NCBI RefSeq assembly: GCF_003938655.1
Contig: NZ_RJJT01000006.1
Location: forward strand, 1 to 64,000
DNA: 64,000 nucleotides
Source: Rhizobium pisi
Lineage (GTDB): Bacteria; Pseudomonadota; Alphaproteobacteria; Rhizobiales; Rhizobiaceae
Reading direction: 5' to 3'
Shown: positions 60,455 through 64,000 of the stretch, in pieces
Numbering within the stretch: the first letter of the stretch is position 1
Layout of the letters: each line of letters starts with the position of its first letter
Program-made: the position numbers and the translations under genes
Notes under the pieces: model-generated
Told to the model about the DNA's origin: nothing
What the model saw: the letters and a program-made list of their open reading frames with translations, nothing else
Databases searched by the model: none

Positions 60455-61777
60455 CTATTCCCAATCTTCCCGCTGCGGCTTCGGGCCATTGCCGATGCGC
60501 CGTTCCAGTTCAGTCGCTTCGGTTTCGGACAGGCGCAGATCGAGGGTGATCGAACCGTCCTCATTGTCCTCGCGGCCGTCGACGATTGCGTGGTCGTAAA
60601 GCCATGGCAGCAGCGCCAGCTTGTCGACGGGAAGGCGGATCGTCGTCTCGGTCATCACGCCTGACAGTCTGCGGCTGATCTCTTCCATCAGCGCGTCGAC
60701 GCCCTCGCCGCTGACGGCGGAAACCGCGACCACGTTGCTGGCGCCGGTAGCTTTTTGCACCATGGCATCGTGGACCTCCGGCTCCAGCCGGTCGATCTTG
60801 TTCCAAACCTCGATGAGCCGCTTACCGGCTTCGGCCTCGTCAATGCCGAGATCGCCCAGGATCCGCATCACGTCGGAGCTCTGCGCCTGATTGTCGACGT
60901 CGGACATATCCCGGACATGCAGGATGAGATCGGCCTCAAGCACCTCTTCCAGCGTCGCGCGGAAGGCGGCGACGAGATGGGTCGGTAGGTCGGAGATAAA
61001 GCCGACGGTGTCAGACAGGATGACGGTGCGGCCGTGCGGCAGTTTCATGCGCCGAAGGGTTGGGTCGAGCGTGGCAAAGAGCATGTCTTCGGCCAGCACG
61101 CCGGCGCCGGTGATGCGGTTGAACAGGGTCGACTTGCCGGCATTGGTATAACCGACCAGCGCCACGATCGGGTGCGGCACCTTGCGGCGCTTGGCGCGGT
61201 GGAGCTGGCGGGTTCGCACGACCTGCTCCAACTCGCGTTCGAGCTTGATGATGCGGTCCTGCAACAGCCGCCGGTCGGCTTCGATCTGGGTTTCGCCGGG
61301 GCCGCCCATGAAGCCGCCACCGCCGCGCTGACGCTCAAGGTGGGTCCAGCTTCGGACCAGGCGACCCTTCTGATAGTTGAGATGGGCGAGATCGACCTGC
61401 AGCGTGCCTTCCTTGGTGGAGGCGCGGCGGCCGAAGATTTCGAGGATGAGGCCCGTCCGGTCGATGACCTTGGCGTTCCATTCCTTCTCGAGGTTACGTT
61501 GTTGCACCGGCGTCAGCGGATGATCGACGATGACGAGACCGGAATCGCGCTCGTTCAGCAGCGCCTTGATCTCCTCGATCTTGCCGGTGCCGAGCAGCGT
61601 CGCCGGTCTCGGATCATTGACCGGTACGATCTGGCCGTTGACGACGTCGAGGTCGATTGCCTGGGCAAGGCCCGTCGCTTCTTCAAGCCGGCTTTCCGGC
61701 GTGCGGGTGGAGGCCGATTCGGTCTGGCCACCGCGACTGCGGGATTTCAGAACCGGCACGACGACAGTCGCGCGCAT
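60455..61777 (-). CDS. hflX: Ribosome-associated GTPase HflX
   Basis: A 440-residue GTPase that splits stalled ribosomes. It has the N-terminal HflX subdomain ('ATLLGTGKIEEIKALL', 'FGRRASTKEGTLQVDLAHLNYQKGRL'), the linker helix with 'GGGFMGGPGETQIEADRRLL' and the G domain (G1 GYTNAGKST, G3 DTVGF, G4 NKID). The start used is ATG 61777, but the open frame continues upstream with plausible codons and an ATT at 61840 that has AGGAT upstream; rhizobial versions may start there (see findings). It follows hfq on the same strand. Confidence 0.93.
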   Translation of the reverse strand: MRATVVVPVLKSRSRGGQTESASTRTPESRLEEATGLAQAIDLDVVNGQIVPVNDPRPATLLGTGKIEEIKALLNERDSGLVIVDHPLTPVQQRNLEKEWNAKVIDRTGLILEIFGRRASTKEGTLQVDLAHLNYQKGRLVRSWTHLERQRGGGGFMGGPGETQIEADRRLLQDRIIKLERELEQVVRTRQLHRAKRRKVPHPIVALVGYTNAGKSTLFNRITGAGVLAEDMLFATLDPTLRRMKLPHGRTVILSDTVGFISDLPTHLVAAFRATLEEVLEADLILHVRDMSDVDNQAQSSDVMRILGDLGIDEAEAGKRLIEVWNKIDRLEPEVHDAMVQKATGASNVVAVSAVSGEGVDALMEEISRRLSGVMTETTIRLPVDKLALLPWLYDHAIVDGREDNEDGSITLDLRLSETEATELERRIGNGPKPQREDWE

Positions 61778-61854
61778 GTCATCCCTGTGCTTGGCGGCCT
61801 CAGGGATGATCGAATCGTTCTTGGTATCGCGTGTCGAAATGACGGCTGATCCTG

Positions 61855-62097
61855 TTAGGACGCGGCTTCTTCGCTCTCGAACATCTGCATGGGCTGGCCC
61901 GGCATGATCGTCGAGATCGCATGTTTATACACGAGCTGCGAATGGCCGTCACGGCGAAGAAGAACACAGAAATTGTCAAAAGACGTAACAACACCCGTGA
62001 GTTTCACGCCGTTGATCAGAAAGATTGTCAGGGAAATCTTTTGCTTGCGAACAGTATTGAGAAATAAGTCCTGCAGATTCTGAGAACGTTCCGCCAT
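61855..62097 (-). CDS. hfq: RNA chaperone Hfq
   Basis: An 80-residue Sm-like protein forming a hexamer that pairs small RNAs with mRNAs. The sequence [64 protein letters not shown] contains both Sm motifs (Q8, F39-like and the YKHA 'Sm2'). The ATG at 62097 gives the family length. It is located between the aminotransferase and hflX, the conserved rhizobial order. Confidence 0.96.
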
Positions 62098-62208
62098 CGC
62101 GCCGCTTCTTTCTTTATTGCCGACCTGATCTGGCCGGTAGAATATCAATCAACCTCACCATGCAAGACCGGCGGCACCCTCATTCCACCCGTCCAGCAAA
62201 TCTTGGTA

Positions 62209-63072
62209 TCAAATCGCAATCTTTTCCGCAACGTCGAAAAAGGCTTCGCGGACTTTCTGCGAGACGCTGCCCGGATGACCGTTGGCGATAGGCTGGCCAT
62301 CGACGGAAACGACCGGAAAACAAATGCTTGTTGCTGCAGTGAGGAAGACTTCGCGGGCCGCGAGCATCTCGGAAACGGAGAAGTTCCGCTCCGTGATCTT
62401 CAAGCCGAGCTTGGCGCCGACATCCATCAATGTGGTGCGGGTAATACCGCGCAGGATGCCGTGTTCGGCCGGGCGCGTCACCAGCGTTCCATCCGAATCT
62501 ACCATCCAGACATTGGTCGCCGCCCCTTCCTTCACCATGCCGTCGCCATCGACATAGATCGCCTCCTGGGCGCCGGCTTCCTTGGCCTGCTGACGGGCCA
62601 TGGCGTTCGGCAGCAGGCCGACGGATTTGATGTCGACACGGTCCCAGCGGTTGTCGGCGACGGTGATCGCCCTGATGCCGTTGGCATTCTTGGCCGCGAT
62701 GATCTTCGGGTCGGTGCTCTTGGCTGTTATCACCAGGGAAGGCGACGTTCCCTCGGCCGGAAAAACATGATCGCGCCGGGCGACACCGCGCGTCACCTGC
62801 ATATAAAACAGCCCGTTGCGGACATGGTTGCGGCGCAGCGTCTCGCGAATGACCTGCGTCAGCGCCGCCCGGCCCATCGGCCAGGCGATGCGCAATTCGC
62901 TCAGCGAACGGTCGAGACGGTTCAGATGGCGCGTGAGGTCGACGATATAGCCGTGGCGCACCTCGCAGACCTCGTAGACGCCATCGGCAAATTGGTAGCC
63001 ACGATCCTCGATATGCACGCTCGCTTCGGAATGCTTGACGTAGCGGCCGTTCACATAGGCAATTCTCGGCAT
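62209..63072 (-). CDS. dat: D-amino-acid aminotransferase (class IV PLP enzyme)
   Basis: A 287-residue branched-chain/D-alanine aminotransferase-fold (fold type IV) protein. The PLP lysine is in 'RVDIKSVGLLPNAMARQQAKEAGAQEAIYVDGDGMVKEGAATNVWMV', and the phosphate-binding and substrate segments 'GILRGITRTTLMDVGAKLG' and 'LTAATSICFPVVSVDG' follow. The family transfers amino groups between D-amino acids and 2-oxo acids, supplying D-glutamate and related precursors. Between ntrX and hfq, an order seen in many Rhizobiales. Confidence 0.88.
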   Translation of the reverse strand: MPRIAYVNGRYVKHSEASVHIEDRGYQFADGVYEVCEVRHGYIVDLTRHLNRLDRSLSELRIAWPMGRAALTQVIRETLRRNHVRNGLFYMQVTRGVARRDHVFPAEGTSPSLVITAKSTDPKIIAAKNANGIRAITVADNRWDRVDIKSVGLLPNAMARQQAKEAGAQEAIYVDGDGMVKEGAATNVWMVDSDGTLVTRPAEHGILRGITRTTLMDVGAKLGLKITERNFSVSEMLAAREVFLTAATSICFPVVSVDGQPIANGHPGSVSQKVREAFFDVAEKIAI

Positions 63073-63108
63073 GGGTAACCTGGTTTTCCGGGAAGCAATA
63101 AGGGATGT

Positions 63109-63128
63109 GGCGCGGCTTCGGCCGCGCC
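63109..63128 (-). terminator. Hairpin terminator after ntrX
   Basis: GGCGCGGC (63109-63116), loop TTCG and GCCGCGCC (63121-63128) form a perfect 8-bp stem with a stable tetraloop, 8 bases beyond the ntrX stop and upstream of the aminotransferase start. Confidence 0.65.
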
Positions 63129-63136
63129 TGGCATAA

Positions 63137-64000
63137 TCAGACGCCGAGCGACTTCAGTTTGCGGTGCAACGCCGAACGCTCCATGCCGACGAATTCCGCG
63201 GTGCGCGAGATGTTGCCGCCGAAGCGGTTGATCTGGGCGATCAGATAGTCCTTCTCGAACATCTCGCGGGCTTCGCGCAATGGCAGCGTCATGATGTGAT
63301 AGTCGTTCTTGGCGGAAACCTTCGGCAGCATGTCGCCGAGGTCGGTCGGCAGCATGTCGGCGGTGATCGGCGCATCCGGCCCATCGGTGCGGGCCAGGAT
63401 CATCAGCCGCTCGATATTGTTGCGCAGCTGGCGGAGATTGCCCGGCCAATCATGCGCCTGCAGCACGGCCATGGCGTCGTCGCCGATGCGGCGCGGACGG
63501 ATGCCGGCCTGCTCGGAGATCTGGCGCATCAACTGGTCGACCAGGAAGGGAATGTCCTCGCGCCGCTCGGCAAGTGCGGGCACACGCACCGGCACGACGG
63601 CGAGGCGATGATAGAGATCCTCGCGGAACCAGCCTTCGGCGATGCGGCTTTCGAGATTGTAGGCGGTCGACGAAATGATGCGGACATCGACCTTGACGCG
63701 CTTGGAGCCGCCGACGCGTTCGAACTGCTGATCGACGAGCACGCGCAGGATCTTGTTCTGCGTTTCGCGCGGCATCTCGCCAACCTCGTCGAGATAAAGA
63801 ATACCACGATGGGCTTCCTCGAGCGCGCCGATCTTGCGTGCCTGGCCGGGCGTGCCCTCGGTTCCGAAAAGAGCCACTTCCATCCGGTCGGGCGTGATGT
63901 TGGCGGCGTTCAGCGCGACGAAGGGGCCGTTGGCGCGAGCCGATTTCTTGTGGATCATCCGCGCCACGAGTTCCTTGCCGGAGCCGGATGCGCCGAGGAT
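63137..64000 (-). CDS. ntrX: Nitrogen-response regulator NtrX, C-terminal part (runs off the window)
   Basis: The visible 287 residues comprise the AAA+ domain from Walker A ('GASGSGKELVARM') through Walker B ('GILYLDEVGEMP') and sensor segments ('FREDLYHRLAVVPVRVPALAERREDIPFLV') to the Fis-type DNA-binding helix at the C-terminus ('GGNISRTAEFVGMERSALHRKLKSLGV'). The loop that normally carries GAFTGA for sigma-54 contact is replaced by 'LFGTEGTPGQARKIGALEEA', as expected of alphaproteobacterial NtrX proteins. The receiver domain lies outside the window. Confidence 0.93.
   Translation of the reverse strand: MLGASGSGKELVARMIHKKSARANGPFVALNAANITPDRMEVALFGTEGTPGQARKIGALEEAHRGILYLDEVGEMPRETQNKILRVLVDQQFERVGGSKRVKVDVRIISSTAYNLESRIAEGWFREDLYHRLAVVPVRVPALAERREDIPFLVDQLMRQISEQAGIRPRRIGDDAMAVLQAHDWPGNLRQLRNNIERLMILARTDGPDAPITADMLPTDLGDMLPKVSAKNDYHIMTLPLREAREMFEKDYLIAQINRFGGNISRTAEFVGMERSALHRKLKSLGV

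Overview
The window looks like a chromosomal segment of a Rhizobium species of the R. etli / R. leguminosarum type. Pointers are the high-GC coding style, a bacterial phosphatidylcholine synthase, a 270-residue ferredoxin-NADP reductase, the block ntrX / D-amino-acid aminotransferase / hfq / hflX / mazG, an alphaproteobacterial LexA box (GTTC-N7-GTTC), a RIME-like intergenic repeat, and very many ABC uptake operons. This is inference from recognised families; no database search was run.

Layout. 1-6.6 kb: edge of a probable transposase gene, then a BMP-type (nucleoside-like) ABC operon, a quinone oxidoreductase and pcs. 6.9-13 kb: fpr, a GntR regulator, a glyoxalase-fold protein, a MacAB-like export system whose adaptor gene is frameshifted, a GFA-type zinc protein and a small conserved protein. 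13.3-21.6 kb: a sugar ABC operon (solute-binding protein, two permeases, ATPase) headed by an unrecognised 838-residue protein and faced by a divergent LacI regulator. 21.6-22.2 kb: a frameshifted FMN reductase. 22.2-30.2 kb: a peptide-type ABC operon diverging from a GntR gene that is followed by mannonate dehydratase and 5-dehydro-4-deoxyglucarate dehydratase; the two promoter regions share a motif, so this looks like one sugar-acid regulon. 30.2-37.9 kb: a RIME-like repeat, a second sugar ABC operon, a divergent ROK regulator, a Gfo/Idh/MocA dehydrogenase and a ThuA-like protein. 38.6-47.1 kb: the most interesting part, a creatininase-family enzyme, a LysR regulator and a co-directional run of NMT1-type ABC transporter, cytosine-deaminase-like amidohydrolase, FAD oxidase, flavodoxin-fold oxidoreductase and RidA protein. 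A 35-bp element is repeated with identical spacing in front of the creatininase gene and in front of the transporter gene.

47.1-50.4 kb holds small accessory genes: a LexA-controlled pair of tiny overlapping genes, two DUF982 proteins, a DUF4242-adenylate cyclase fusion, a small lipoprotein and tRNA-Lys. 50.5-54.7 kb: a CcdA-like membrane protein, a metallo-beta-lactamase-fold hydrolase of possibly foreign origin, an AEC permease and a UbiH-type hydroxylase. 54.7-58.8 kb: the sulfite reductase operon (cysG, DUF2849, cysI, DUF934). 58.9-64 kb: a nucleoside deaminase, mazG, hflX, hfq, a D-amino-acid aminotransferase and the C-terminal part of ntrX running off the edge.

The region is dominated by nutrient capture: six ABC systems, most with a neighbouring dedicated regulator and catabolic enzymes. 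Two genes carry apparent single frameshifts in simple-sequence tracts (about 11.81 kb and 21.81 kb), which may be real decay or sequence errors.
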